The position numbers were made by a program, and so were the translations under genes. This document shows positions 8,820 to 16,859 of a stretch of 64,000 nucleotides of DNA, piece by piece. The notes under the pieces are model-generated. The model ran no database searches. It was not told the origin of the DNA and saw only the letters and a program-made list of their open reading frames with translations. The stretch covers positions 62,001 through 126,000 of the forward strand of contig JBEHWJ010000001.1 in NCBI GenBank assembly GCA_040217755.1, written 5' to 3'. Each line of letters opens with the position of its first letter. Positions within the stretch are counted from its first letter, which is position 1. The stretch comes from PHAA01 sp040217755 (GTDB lineage: Bacteria; Bacillota; Syntrophomonadia; Syntrophomonadales; Syntrophomonadaceae).

Positions 8820-9248
8820 TTATTTGTTTTTTTCCTGGCACTCACGGCAGAAGCCGTACAAGTCGAATTTGCATTCCACTTCAGTAAAATTGTGCAGTGC
8901 CTCAGGGTCTATCAGGCTTAGCGGGCAGAATTCCAACTCGCAGATCTTGTGGCAGGACTTGCAGATAAGGTGGTGATGATGACCAGAAGCATGGTTCAGG
9001 GTATAGTAGTTAACCGCATCGGGGCGTTCCACCCGGCATAAAAGACCGATAGAGGTCAGGGCATCCAGGTTCCGATAGATGGTGGAGAAATTTACCTTGT
9101 TGTTGTGGGCCAGCACATAAGCGTGGATCTCCCGGGCGTTGCTCCAGCCCGCTTTATTCAGCAGGCCCTGCAGGATAATCCTGCGATTGCGGGTCAATTT
9201 GTAGCCTTGGCTGGTAAGGTATCGTTCCAGGTCAGCCAGATTGGTCAT
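8820..9248 (-). CDS. zur: Fur-family metalloregulator, probably Zur
   Basis: The 142-residue protein has the Fur layout: a winged-helix DNA-binding half (residues 1-85, with YKLTRNRRIIL and the recognition region FSTIYRNLDAL) and a dimerisation half with the HHHH-containing metal site near 92-96. The structural zinc is held by CKSC near 98 and CREC near the C-terminus. Fur-family members include Zur, Fur, PerR and Mur; Zur is preferred because it is the last gene of a zinc/manganese-type ABC uptake cluster 13 bases away and because a palindrome that could be its operator heads that cluster. Ribosome-binding site GGGGTGGGAG precedes the ATG. Confidence 0.85.
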   Translation of the reverse strand: MTNLADLERYLTSQGYKLTRNRRIILQGLLNKAGWSNAREIHAYVLAHNNKVNFSTIYRNLDALTSIGLLCRVERPDAVNYYTLNHASGHHHHLICKSCHKICELEFCPLSLIDPEALHNFTEVECKFDLYGFCRECQEKNK

Positions 9249-9260
9249 ATTCTCCCACCC

Positions 9261-10115
9261 CTACAGATTACCGGGCGCCGACCCCAGGACATTCGCCCGC
9301 CGGGATTTCCCGGGAGCAAGCCGCTTTACACCAGTTGCCAGAAAATAAGCCAATACCGATATTATCACTATAGCCGCTCCCGAAGCCAACTGCAATCGGT
9401 ATGATACCCACAGCCCCAGCAGGCAGAAGACCACTCCCAACAATATGGACATAAATATCATCTTCTTGAGGTTAATTGTGTACATCCGGGCCACTGCCGG
9501 GGGAACGCATAACAACGCCAATATCAGGATGATGCCGATGACCCGGATTATAACCACCACCGTAAGGCCGATCATGAAAAAGATCAGATAGTCGATGAAA
9601 ATCATATTCAACCCCAGCGCGGTACCGAACTCCTCATCAAACAGGTAGACGGTTATCAGGTCGAAGCAGGCGGCTGCCGTGACTAGGATTATGGCATCCA
9701 ATACCAGCATATAGATAAGGTCGGGGCGGGAAACGGTGAGAATATCCCCGAACAGGTAGGAAGTCATATCCGGCGGGTATCCGGGTGCAAATGATATGAA
9801 CAATATTCCCAGGGCCATCCCCAACGGCCAGAACATGCCGATTAATACATCCGAATTGGTTTGGGAATGGCGTTTAAGGGACGCTATCCCTAAGGATGAC
9901 AATGAAGAGAAGGTTAAAGCCCCGATAATAGGCTCGATGCCCAGGTAGTAGCCCAAACCTATGCCTCCGAAGGCGGTGTGGGCAATCCCGCCGCTCATCA
10001 TCACCAATCTTTTTTCGATTATTATGGTTCCCATGATACCGCAGGCTATAGATGATAATAGGGCAGCCAGAAGGGCATGCTGCATGAAGGTATAATGCAT
10101 GATGGCTTCTAACAT
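9261..10115 (-). CDS. znuB: Metal ABC transporter permease (ZnuB, ABC-3 family)
   Basis: A 284-residue, very hydrophobic integral membrane protein with about eight predicted helices; it forms the channel of a zinc or manganese importer. Family signatures visible are GIMGTIIIEKRLVMMSGGIA near residue 26, AFGGIGLGYYLG, and VVIIRVIGIILILALLCVPP in the second half. It overlaps the end of znuC by 7 bases, and a GGGAGG ribosome-binding site lies within znuC, indicating translational coupling. It is followed by zur. Confidence 0.93.
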   Translation of the reverse strand: MLEAIMHYTFMQHALLAALLSSIACGIMGTIIIEKRLVMMSGGIAHTAFGGIGLGYYLGIEPIIGALTFSSLSSLGIASLKRHSQTNSDVLIGMFWPLGMALGILFISFAPGYPPDMTSYLFGDILTVSRPDLIYMLVLDAIILVTAAACFDLITVYLFDEEFGTALGLNMIFIDYLIFFMIGLTVVVIIRVIGIILILALLCVPPAVARMYTINLKKMIFMSILLGVVFCLLGLWVSYRLQLASGAAIVIISVLAYFLATGVKRLAPGKSRRANVLGSAPGNL

Positions 10116-10906
10116 TGCAGACCTCCCGGTTCATGTTGCCCCAGTACGCGGTGGGGCACGCCGTGAGCGATCAACTCCACCGGGCAGCCATATACTCTCA
10201 TGATGAGATCACTGGACAGGTTGGGAGCGCCGTGATAGTAGAGGCTCTGGTTTATACAGGCGATGGATTTAAGATATGAACTTACCGCCATGGTATCGTG
10301 GGTGACGATGATTATGGTGATGCTCCGGTTCAAATCTTTCAGCAGTTCGTAGATCTGGGAACTGGAATGGGCATCTACCCCGGCAGTCGGTTCGTCGAGC
10401 AGCAAAATCCTGGGTTCAACCACCAGGGCGCGGGCGATAAGCACCCGCTTCAATTGTCCGCCGGATAACTGACCTATCTGCCGGTCGACCAGTTCGTCGA
10501 TCCCCAGCTGGTTTAGGTAATGTTTAACCACCTGGTGATCTTCCTGGTCATAATGGTGGAACAGGCCCGTTCTTCCTACCAGGCGCCCCATCAGCACTGC
10601 CTCCCCGACGGTTATAGGGAAGTCGCGGTCGATATTGGCCATTTGGGGTACGTAGCCCAATTGGGAGCGGGCTTCTCTGGGGGGCATACCCAACACCGAT
10701 ACGGTACCGGTTTTAGGCTTTACCAGTCCGAGGATGGATTTGAGCAGGGAGGTTTTACCGCTGCCGTTGGGACCGATTATGCCCACAAAATCGCCGCTGG
10801 CGATCTGCAGATCGATATCCTGAAGCGCCAGTATATTACCATACTGGACGGTAAGGTCTTTTATAATAACCGCATATTCGGGTGTTTGACCGCCCTGGCT
10901 CATCAT
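10109..10906 (-). CDS. znuC: Metal ABC transporter ATP-binding protein (ZnuC)
   Basis: The 265-residue ATPase subunit of the metal importer. Walker A is GPNGSGKTS near residue 42, the Q-loop lies in GYVPQMANID near 91, the ABC signature is LSGGQLKRV near 144, Walker B plus catalytic Glu is RILLLDEPT near 165, and the switch His is in IVTHDT near 199. It starts 4 bases before the znuA stop (ATGA overlap) with an AGGAGGAG ribosome-binding site inside znuA. Its family (ABC metal uptake) is clear; zinc versus manganese cannot be decided from this subunit. Confidence 0.94.
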   Translation of the reverse strand: MMSQGGQTPEYAVIIKDLTVQYGNILALQDIDLQIASGDFVGIIGPNGSGKTSLLKSILGLVKPKTGTVSVLGMPPREARSQLGYVPQMANIDRDFPITVGEAVLMGRLVGRTGLFHHYDQEDHQVVKHYLNQLGIDELVDRQIGQLSGGQLKRVLIARALVVEPRILLLDEPTAGVDAHSSSQIYELLKDLNRSITIIIVTHDTMAVSSYLKSIACINQSLYYHGAPNLSSDLIMRVYGCPVELIAHGVPHRVLGQHEPGGLQC

Positions 10907-11832
10907 TGCTCCTCCTGTGACTGCTCCAGTACCCGCTTGAAAGTAAGGGCAGTCTTGTGCAGGTTGCCGATATAATCGGGATCCAACGGTGCGATCATCT
11001 CCGCCTGTCCGCCGATCTCGGCAGCCAGGGTCCGGGATTGCTTGCTGTCGATCTCGGCCTGGTAAAACACTACCTTGATATGCTGGGTCCGGGCCAGGTC
11101 TATTACCCGTTGCAAGTCGACCGCAGCCGCCTCCTTGCCTTCCTCTTCCAATGCAATCATGGTCAAGCCGTAATCTGCGGCAAAATATCCAAAGGCCGGG
11201 TGATATACGATGAAGGTCCTACTGGACAAACCGGCCAGGGCCGCCCTGATCTCATCATCGAGCTGGGCCAGGCGTTCTATATAAGCGGCACTATTGGCGG
11301 CATAGATATCGCCGTGGAGCGGATCCATTTGCGTCAGCTGCTCGGCCGTTATACGGACTATCTCCTCAACCCGCTGGGGGGATAACCACATATGCGGGTC
11401 CCTCTCCCCGGAAGGGAAAGTGACCGGTGGGTACTTCTGGTCGACCAGGGCGGGGAGGTCGACCACGATTATGCCGGGGGCGAGGCCGAGGAGCCGGGGC
11501 AGGTTGGCCTCTTCGGACGGTACCCCGATGGAGAAATAGACGTCAGCATCGCTGAACTGCATCATCTGTTGAGGGATAGGCGAATAGTTTTCGGGATTTC
11601 CTCCGGGTGGCACCATGGTCACCACCTCAATCAGGTCGCCGCCCACTTCTTTTACAAAGGTAGCCTGGGGAACTATGGTGACGGCAACCTTTAAGCGGTC
11701 CTTGGCACCGGTCGGGGCGGACACCGGTTGTTTCTGGCAGCCGGCAACCATGCAACCCAGCATGAGTATGGCCAGCAGCCAAATCAGCCGGTCTGTACCC
11801 GCAGTTCTTGAGCTCCTTCGGCATCTTCTCAT
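10903..11832 (-). CDS. znuA: Metal-binding lipoprotein of ABC importer (ZnuA/TroA family)
   Basis: The 309-residue solute-binding protein has a basic N-terminus, a hydrophobic stretch and the lipobox VAGC with lipidated Cys32, so it is membrane-anchored outside the cell. It is a cluster A-I metal receptor. Two family His ligands are visible: His147 in DPHMWLSP and His211 in VYHPAFGYF; an acidic ligand lies near 260-262 (QAEID). The usual first ligand His in the 'DPHxYEP' loop is absent: the loop reads GGNPENYSP, placing Glu81 there. There is no His-rich loop between lobes as in many zinc-specific ZnuA proteins. It leads the znuA-znuC-znuB-zur cluster. Zinc specificity is inferred from context; manganese or iron remain possible. 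Confidence 0.88.
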   Translation of the reverse strand: MRRCRRSSRTAGTDRLIWLLAILMLGCMVAGCQKQPVSAPTGAKDRLKVAVTIVPQATFVKEVGGDLIEVVTMVPPGGNPENYSPIPQQMMQFSDADVYFSIGVPSEEANLPRLLGLAPGIIVVDLPALVDQKYPPVTFPSGERDPHMWLSPQRVEEIVRITAEQLTQMDPLHGDIYAANSAAYIERLAQLDDEIRAALAGLSSRTFIVYHPAFGYFAADYGLTMIALEEEGKEAAAVDLQRVIDLARTQHIKVVFYQAEIDSKQSRTLAAEIGGQAEMIAPLDPDYIGNLHKTALTFKRVLEQSQEEQ

Positions 11833-11886
11833 CTTTCCATCCTCATTCCTGGCCGCTTTTTAGGCAATCTGGCTGCAATCCGGGGA

Positions 11887-11908
11887 CAAATGCAAATATT
11901 TGCATTTG
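11887..11908 (-). promoter_or_regulatory. Perfect 22-bp palindrome, candidate Zur operator
   Basis: The half-site CAAATGCAAAT is followed directly by its exact reverse complement. The layout (outer AAAT/ATTT arms around an AT-rich centre) resembles Zur and Fur boxes. It lies 55 bases before the znuA start codon and covers the predicted transcription start, a position from which a bound repressor would block initiation. Confidence 0.7.
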
Positions 11909-11914
11909 CCTTAT

Positions 11915-11943
11915 ATTTAAATGAACTCAGGCGTGGATGTCAA
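11915..11943 (-). promoter_or_regulatory. Sigma-A promoter of the znu cluster
   Basis: On the minus strand a perfect -35 TTGACA (11938-11943) is followed after 17 bases by TTAAAT (11915-11920), a passable -10. The palindrome at 11887-11908 begins just downstream. Confidence 0.55.
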
Positions 11944-12064
11944 GCCCGCATTTACTTGGCTGGCTCGGCCGGCGATTATAGACTGCATGGAACATAATTG
12001 TCCATTCCACCTATATTCTACCTTTGGCAAAATATTGTATACCTCGGAGCCACCTTTTTGTTTT

Positions 12065-12092
12065 TTGTTTCGAGTTCCAATTATGCTAAAAT
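12065..12092 (+). promoter_or_regulatory. Sigma-A promoter upstream of yicC
   Basis: TTGTTT (12065-12070), a 16-base spacer ending in TATGC, and TAAAAT (12087-12092) form a plausible promoter with an extended -10. It lies about 260 bases before yicC, and the transcript would pass through the inverted-repeat element at 12134-12295. The rest of the 519-base gap between znuA and yicC shows no gene. Confidence 0.45.
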
Positions 12093-12133
12093 ATGAAATC
12101 ATCGATAGGCTACATTTATGGTTATCGGGGATA

Positions 12134-12295
12134 GTCCGAGACCACTGATTAAGTACCTATTTTGTCATCCTGAGGAGCCGAAGGCGACGAAGGATCTCAT
12201 CAACAATACTGTATTAGGGGCCTTTATACAGCTGCAAGATGCTTCTCTGACGCTCAGCATGACATATTTTAGAGATTTCTTCAGTGGTCTCGGAC
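12134..12295. repeat. Nested inverted-repeat (REP/MITE-like) element
   Basis: The outer arms are a perfect 15-bp inverted repeat: GTCCGAGACCACTGA at 12134-12148 and its reverse complement at 12281-12295. Inside is a second, imperfect pair: GTCATCCTGAG at 12164-12174 against CTCAGCATGAC at 12253-12263 (one mismatch), and GAAGGATCT near 12189-12197 against AGATGCTTC at 12238-12246 (one mismatch). The 'GTCATCCTGAG ... GAAGGATCT' core resembles a dispersed palindromic sequence I have seen in many unrelated bacterial genomes. No coding sequence lies inside. The transcript from the yicC promoter would carry it as a long hairpin in its leader. Confidence 0.75.
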
Positions 12296-12351
12296 CGTCT
12301 GGCCGAAGCCTTCGGCAGGATGTACAAAGCTTTTGGAAAGGTTGATTTGTA

Positions 12352-13227
12352 ATGGTAAAGAGTATGACCGGCTTCGGCCGCAGTCAGGTTCAGGAAAATG
12401 GGTATAATATCAATTGCGAACTGAAAACCGTGAACCACCGGTATTTCGATATACACATCCGAATGCCCCGGCGATATCTCTTCCTGGAAGACAGGATCAA
12501 GGAGGAACTGAAGAAAAACCTCCAGCGGGGTCGTATTGAAATCAGCGTAAATATTGAGAAAACAGAAGATTTGGCGAGGAATATCAAGGTTGACAAAGGT
12601 CTGGCAATCGCTTATTATGATTCCCTGAAGGATTTAGCAGAAAATCTAAATATTGCTTCTGAATTCAGGGTCATAGACATCTTCCGGCTGCCGGACGTAT
12701 TCAGCCTGGCAGATGAGCAGGAGGACCCGGAGATTATCTGGGAGGTACTGAAAAAGACCGTAGACGAAGCAGTCCAGAGCCTGGTCGAGATGCGCAGTAA
12801 AGAGGGTGCCAACCTGGCCCGGGACATAGCTGAGCGCAACGCCTATATCCTGACTGCGGTAGAGAGGCTGGAACAGAGATCCCCCCTGGTGGCCAGGGAA
12901 TACCAGGAACGGCTGTACAAGAGGATAACCGAGATGATCAACAACCTCGCCGATGAAGGGCGTATTGTCCAGGAAGCCGCCCTATTCGCAGATAAGGCCA
13001 GCATAACCGAAGAGATCGTCAGGTTAAAGAGCCATATCGGCCATCTCCACGATCTGCTGGACAGCAGCCAATCAGTAGGACGCAAATTGGATTTCTTGGT
13101 GCAGGAGATGTTCCGGGAGATAAACACCGTGGCTTCCAAAGCCAATGACATTGAAATGAGCCAGATCGTGGTGGATGTCAAGGCGGAATTGGAGAAGATA
13201 AGAGAACAGGTACAAAATATAGAATAG
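12352..13227 (+). CDS. yicC: YicC-family endoribonuclease
   Basis: A 291-residue member of the YicC/YloC family, recently shown to be endoribonucleases. The N-terminal signature MVKSMTGFGR and the following NHRYFDIHIRMPR are characteristic. The C-terminal DUF1732 block, GRKLDFLVQEMFREINTVAS followed by KANDIEMSQIVVDVK, is complete. The middle is helical and charged. It opens a Firmicutes-typical run yicC-remA-gmk-rpoZ-coaBC in one direction. Ribosome-binding site GGAAAGG lies 10 bases before the ATG. Confidence 0.94.
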   Translation: MVKSMTGFGRSQVQENGYNINCELKTVNHRYFDIHIRMPRRYLFLEDRIKEELKKNLQRGRIEISVNIEKTEDLARNIKVDKGLAIAYYDSLKDLAENLNIASEFRVIDIFRLPDVFSLADEQEDPEIIWEVLKKTVDEAVQSLVEMRSKEGANLARDIAERNAYILTAVERLEQRSPLVAREYQERLYKRITEMINNLADEGRIVQEAALFADKASITEEIVRLKSHIGHLHDLLDSSQSVGRKLDFLVQEMFREINTVASKANDIEMSQIVVDVKAELEKIREQVQNIE

Positions 13228-13231
13228 ACTC

Positions 13232-13266
13232 GAGGAGGTGCATCCGGTCCAACCGGGAATATTGTG
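13232..13266 (+). promoter_or_regulatory. remA translation-start region with intervening hairpin
   Basis: A strong ribosome-binding site GAGGAGG (13232-13238) is 25 bases from the GTG start at 13264, too far for normal initiation, and no in-frame start codon lies between. A small hairpin, CCGGT-CCA-ACCGG (13244-13256), fills the gap; if folded it shortens the effective spacing to about 12 bases. Confidence 0.55.
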
Positions 13267-13527
13267 GATATAAAATTAGTCAATATAGGCTTTGGCAACA
13301 TCGTCGCCGCCAACCGGATAGTGGCCATTGTCAGCCCCGAATCGGCCCCCATAAAAAGGATAATTCAGGAAGCCCGGGAGAAAGGCGTGCTGATTGATGC
13401 CACCTATGGACGCCGGACGCGGGCGGTCATAGTGGTGGACAGCGGTCATGTCATATTGTCGGCGGTGCAGCCGGAAACGGTAGCCAATCGCCTGAGTTCC
13501 AAGGATACCGGCAACGAAGACATTTAA
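13264..13527 (+). CDS. remA: RemA, DUF370 extracellular-matrix regulator
   Basis: The 87-residue protein is RemA, a small DNA-binding protein that in B. subtilis activates biofilm matrix and osmoprotection genes as a higher-order oligomer. Family hallmarks are VNIGFGNIVAANRIVAIVSP at the N-terminus, PIKRIIQEAR, then ATYGRRTRAVIVVDSGHVI. Length is normal. Start choice: the GTG at 13264 is the only in-frame start consistent with the family N-terminus. It sits between yicC and gmk, its usual place in Clostridia and Bacilli. Confidence 0.95.
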   Translation: MDIKLVNIGFGNIVAANRIVAIVSPESAPIKRIIQEAREKGVLIDATYGRRTRAVIVVDSGHVILSAVQPETVANRLSSKDTGNEDI

Positions 13528-13545
13528 TGGCGGAAGCGGGATAAA

Positions 13546-14127
13546 ATGATGACCAGCAAAGGTATCTTATTCGTCATGTCCGGAGCTTCTGGGGTTGGAA
13601 AGGGCAGTATCCACAAAGAGGTGCTGGCCCGGGTGCCGGATATCAAATTATCGGTTTCGGTCACTACCCGACCCAGGCGACAAGGAGAAGTTGACGGGCG
13701 GGATTATTTTTTTATCAGCCCCGGTGATTTCGAGACCAAGATCCAAAATAACGAGTTCCTGGAATACGCTCGAGTCTACTCACAGATGTACGGCACTCTC
13801 AAGAGCGAAGTCGTGGAGACCCTACACAGCGGTTACGATGTTTTGTTGGAGATCGACATCCAGGGGGCCCGCCAGGTAAGAGACAAAATGCCCCAAGGGG
13901 TATTTATTTTTATCCAACCCCCCAGTCTTGAAGCTCTGGTGGATAGGATCCATGGCCGGGGATTGGATTCCCAGCAAAGTATCCAGGACCGCCTGGATTC
14001 CTGCCACGCCGAGATGGCCATGGCCAGATATTACGACTATGTAGTAGTCAACGACCGGCTCGAAGATGCGGTAAAAAAGGTCGAGGCCATAATTATCGCC
14101 GAACGCTGCCGGGTTAAATATTATTGA
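13546..14127 (+). CDS. gmk: Guanylate kinase
   Basis: A 193-residue guanylate kinase (GMP + ATP to GDP + ADP), cytoplasmic and essential. The P-loop is SGASGVGKGS near residue 12; the GMP-binding region includes SVTTRPRRQGEVDGRDY near 40 and EYARVYSQMYGT near 72; DVLLEIDIQGARQV near 100 and the lid RIHGRG near 132 complete the fold. The P-loop has GKGS rather than the common GKST, a variant known in some clostridia. Starts at ATG 13546, with a second ATG immediately after. Confidence 0.95.
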   Translation: MMTSKGILFVMSGASGVGKGSIHKEVLARVPDIKLSVSVTTRPRRQGEVDGRDYFFISPGDFETKIQNNEFLEYARVYSQMYGTLKSEVVETLHSGYDVLLEIDIQGARQVRDKMPQGVFIFIQPPSLEALVDRIHGRGLDSQQSIQDRLDSCHAEMAMARYYDYVVVNDRLEDAVKKVEAIIIAERCRVKYY

Positions 14128-14139
14128 GGAGTGATTCGT

Positions 14140-14346
14140 TTGCTGCCACCTTCTGCCAAGGATTTGATGAACATCGGCCAGAGCAAGTATGCGGTTGTCG
14201 TAGCGGCCGCACAAAGAGCCCGGGCCTTGTCGGAGAAGAAGAGAAACGAGGAAAGTTATCGGTTATCGGGTATGATAACCGAAGCCCTGGATGATATCAT
14301 CAGTAGTAAAGTCATTATCGACAATAAATCGGAACCCCGCCTGTGA
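14140..14346 (+). CDS. rpoZ: RNA polymerase omega subunit
   Basis: A 68-residue omega subunit that assists folding and assembly of RNA polymerase. The omega signature is SKYAVVVAAAQRARALSE near residue 16, with LPPSAKDLM at the start. An in-frame GTG at 14131 lies only one base after the GAGGA ribosome-binding site, whereas the TTG at 14140 has 10 bases of spacing and puts the conserved LPPS at the N-terminus, so TTG is chosen. It follows gmk directly, as in most Firmicutes. Confidence 0.9.
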   Translation: MLPPSAKDLMNIGQSKYAVVVAAAQRARALSEKKRNEESYRLSGMITEALDDIISSKVIIDNKSEPRL

Positions 14347-14360
14347 GAGGATGAGTGGCG

Positions 14361-15575
14361 ATGGCAAAAACGATCGGCATAGGTATGTGCGGCGGTATAG
14401 CCGCTTATAAAATCGCCGATTTGGTGAGCAAACTCAAGAAGAACGATTTCGAAGTGATCGTCATGATGACCGAAGCGGCCGCCCGTTTTATAACTCCCCT
14501 GACCCTGCGGACCTTGTCCGGCCGCGAGGTGCTCACCGACTTATGGTCCGAGACCCGGGAATGGAAAGTCCAGCATGTGGGGGCGGCCGAGCAGCTGGAC
14601 CTGTTGGTCATCGCCCCGGCAACCGCCAACTTCATCGCCAAGATGGCCTATGGTTTGGGCGACGACCTTCTTTCCACCATAGTCTTGGCCAATATTGCCC
14701 CGGTCCTGGTGGTACCGTCCATGAACACCAACATGTTTGAAAACCCGGTTGTCCAAAACAACATCCAGCTGTTAAGCCACCGGGGCTATCATTTTATGGA
14801 CCCCGACAGCGGGCTGTTGGCCTGCGGGGTTAGCGGCAAAGGACGATTACCCGAAGTTGATGATATATTCAACCAAATACTGGCCATGCTGGAGCCAAGG
14901 CAGGATCTGCAGGGCAGAAAGATATTGATTAATGCCGGTTCTACTTGCGAAGATATCGACCCGGTACGCTTCATAACCAACCGCAGCACCGGCAAAATGG
15001 GTTACGCCCTGGCCAAAGCGGCAGTCAAGCGCGGGGCGGAAGTAATTCTAGTAAGCGGTCCCACCCAACTGGACGCGCCCGGCGGAGTTCAGTTCATTTC
15101 TACCCGCAGCGCCCGGGAGATGTGCCTGGCCATGCTGCAGCACCAACCAGGATGCGACGTTATCATCGGGGCAGCCGCAGTGGGAGACTTCCGGCCAGCG
15201 GCAGCGGCCGAACAGAAGATAAAGAAGGCCGAGGACGGCAGCGGGCGGATTACCCTGGAGATGGTCCAGAATCCTGACATACTCAAAGAATTGGGCAAAA
15301 AGAAGCAGCCCAGCTGCATAATGGTAGGTTTCGCGGCCGAAACTGAGCGGGTACTCGAGAACGCGCTGAGTAAACTGGCAGCCAAAAACCTCGATCTCAT
15401 TGTAGCCAATGATGTCACCATGGAGGGGGCAGGCTTTGCCTGTGATACCAATATATGCACTATAATCAGCAGCGACGCCGACATCCGGCATCTGCCCAAA
15501 ACCAGCAAGGATGATGTGGCGGCAGCCATACTTGATCGGGTCGCAGAACTGCTGTTGTATCAGGAAAGGAGATGA
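14361..15575 (+). CDS. coaBC: Bifunctional CoaBC (phosphopantothenoylcysteine synthetase/decarboxylase)
   Basis: About 404 residues with two domains. The N-terminal flavin-dependent decarboxylase (CoaC, to about 180) has GGIAAYK, the catalytic His in VQHVGAAE near 73, the substrate motif PSMNTNMF near 119 and ACGVSGKGRL with the redox Cys near 154. The C-terminal CTP-dependent synthetase (CoaB) has LINAGSTCEDIDPVRFITN near 195, NRSTGKMGYALA, and AAAVGDFRP near 273. It makes 4'-phosphopantetheine for coenzyme A. Either GTG 14355 or ATG 14361 can serve the GAGAGG ribosome-binding site; the ATG is preferred. It overlaps the upstream limit of metK. Confidence 0.94.
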   Translation: MAKTIGIGMCGGIAAYKIADLVSKLKKNDFEVIVMMTEAAARFITPLTLRTLSGREVLTDLWSETREWKVQHVGAAEQLDLLVIAPATANFIAKMAYGLGDDLLSTIVLANIAPVLVVPSMNTNMFENPVVQNNIQLLSHRGYHFMDPDSGLLACGVSGKGRLPEVDDIFNQILAMLEPRQDLQGRKILINAGSTCEDIDPVRFITNRSTGKMGYALAKAAVKRGAEVILVSGPTQLDAPGGVQFISTRSAREMCLAMLQHQPGCDVIIGAAAVGDFRPAAAAEQKIKKAEDGSGRITLEMVQNPDILKELGKKKQPSCIMVGFAAETERVLENALSKLAAKNLDLIVANDVTMEGAGFACDTNICTIISSDADIRHLPKTSKDDVAAAILDRVAELLLYQERR

Positions 15576-15580
15576 ACCCT

Positions 15581-16771
15581 ATGGCCAGAAAACTGTTTAC
15601 TTCGGAATCGGTTACGGAAGGACATCCGGATAAGATGGCCGACCAGATATCGGATGCCATCCTGGATGCGATGCTGGCCGAAGACCCATTCGCCCGGGTG
15701 GCCGCAGAGACCCTGGTTACCACCGGTCTGGTGCTGGTATCGGGAGAGATTACCACCAGTTGTTACGTCGATATACCCCGGCTGGTCCGCGGCGTGGTCT
15801 GTGATATCGGCTACACCAGAGCCAAATTCGGTTTCGATTGCGAAACATGTGCGGTTTTGACCGCTATAGACGAACAATCGACTGATATAGCCATGGGAGT
15901 CAACCAGGCCCTTGAAGTCAAACTTGGGGAGATGACCGACGATGAGTTGGAGATCATCGGTGCGGGCGACCAGGGAATGATGTTCGGATATGCCACCAAT
16001 GAGACCGAAGATTACATGCCCATGACCGCCCACCTGGCCAACAAGATGGCCCGCCGCCTGACCGAAGTGCGCAAAGCCGGAATCATGGATTATCTGCGCC
16101 CGGACGGCAAAACCCAGGTCACGGTGGAATACGTCGATGGTAAACCGGTGCGGGTGAATACCGTGGTGGTTTCCGCTCAGCATCACCCGGAGATAGAACA
16201 TGAAGTAATTGAAAAAGACATCATCGAGAAAGTTATTAAGGTAGTTGTACCGGCGGATATGCTGGATGAATCCACCAAATACTTGATCAATCCCACCGGG
16301 CGGTTTGTTATCGGTGGCCCCCAAGGCGATTGCGGGCTTACCGGCCGTAAGATAATAGTCGATACCTACGGTGGTATGGCCCGTCATGGCGGGGGAGCCT
16401 TCTCCGGAAAAGACCCCACCAAGGTCGATCGCTCCGCTGCCTACGCGGCTCGTTATGTGGCCAAGAATCTGGTGGCGGCCGGGGTGGCGGACCGCCTGGA
16501 GGTCCAAATCGCATATGCGATCGGGGTATCCCATCCGGTTTCGGTTTCGGTCGAGACATTTGGTACCGGCAAGCTCCCCGATGAAAAGATCGGGGAACTG
16601 ATCGCCCGGCACTTCGATCTGCGTCCCGCGGCTATAATCAAAGACCTTGACCTGCGCCGGCCGATTTACCGAAAGACGGCCGCCTATGGCCATTTTGGCC
16701 GCAACGACCCGGATTTTACCTGGGAGAAGCTGGACAAGGCGGAGGCCATCAAAGCATCGGCCGGTTTGTAA
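15581..16771 (+). CDS. metK: S-adenosylmethionine synthase
   Basis: The 396-residue enzyme makes SAM from methionine and ATP. Signatures: SESVTEGHPDKMADQISDA at the N-terminus, GAGDQGMMFGYA near residue 130, the P-loop-like GGGAFSGKDPTKVDRSAAY near 269, and SHPVSVSVETFGTG near 316. ATG 15572 touches the GGAAAGGAG ribosome-binding site and overlaps the coaBC stop, so ATG 15581 is taken as the start. There is no SAM riboswitch in front because the gene is coupled to coaBC. Confidence 0.96.
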   Translation: MARKLFTSESVTEGHPDKMADQISDAILDAMLAEDPFARVAAETLVTTGLVLVSGEITTSCYVDIPRLVRGVVCDIGYTRAKFGFDCETCAVLTAIDEQSTDIAMGVNQALEVKLGEMTDDELEIIGAGDQGMMFGYATNETEDYMPMTAHLANKMARRLTEVRKAGIMDYLRPDGKTQVTVEYVDGKPVRVNTVVVSAQHHPEIEHEVIEKDIIEKVIKVVVPADMLDESTKYLINPTGRFVIGGPQGDCGLTGRKIIVDTYGGMARHGGGAFSGKDPTKVDRSAAYAARYVAKNLVAAGVADRLEVQIAYAIGVSHPVSVSVETFGTGKLPDEKIGELIARHFDLRPAAIIKDLDLRRPIYRKTAAYGHFGRNDPDFTWEKLDKAEAIKASAGL

Positions 16772-16859
16772 AATCCGGCTGACATCTATCCGTGTCCGGG
16801 AACGAAGTGCGGTTTAACGCCCCGAGCGGCAAAGAAGATTATATTGGGGCAGACCAAAT

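Noticed and set aside
15560..16693. Long minus-strand frame of about 377 codons opposite metK
   Set aside because: It lies wholly antisense to a well-conserved gene, has no ribosome-binding site and a composition typical of a shadow frame in GC-rich DNA. The same applies to long antisense frames opposite prpC/prkC (24988-26388, 26497-27771), mutS (31810-32928) and larA (48281-49567).
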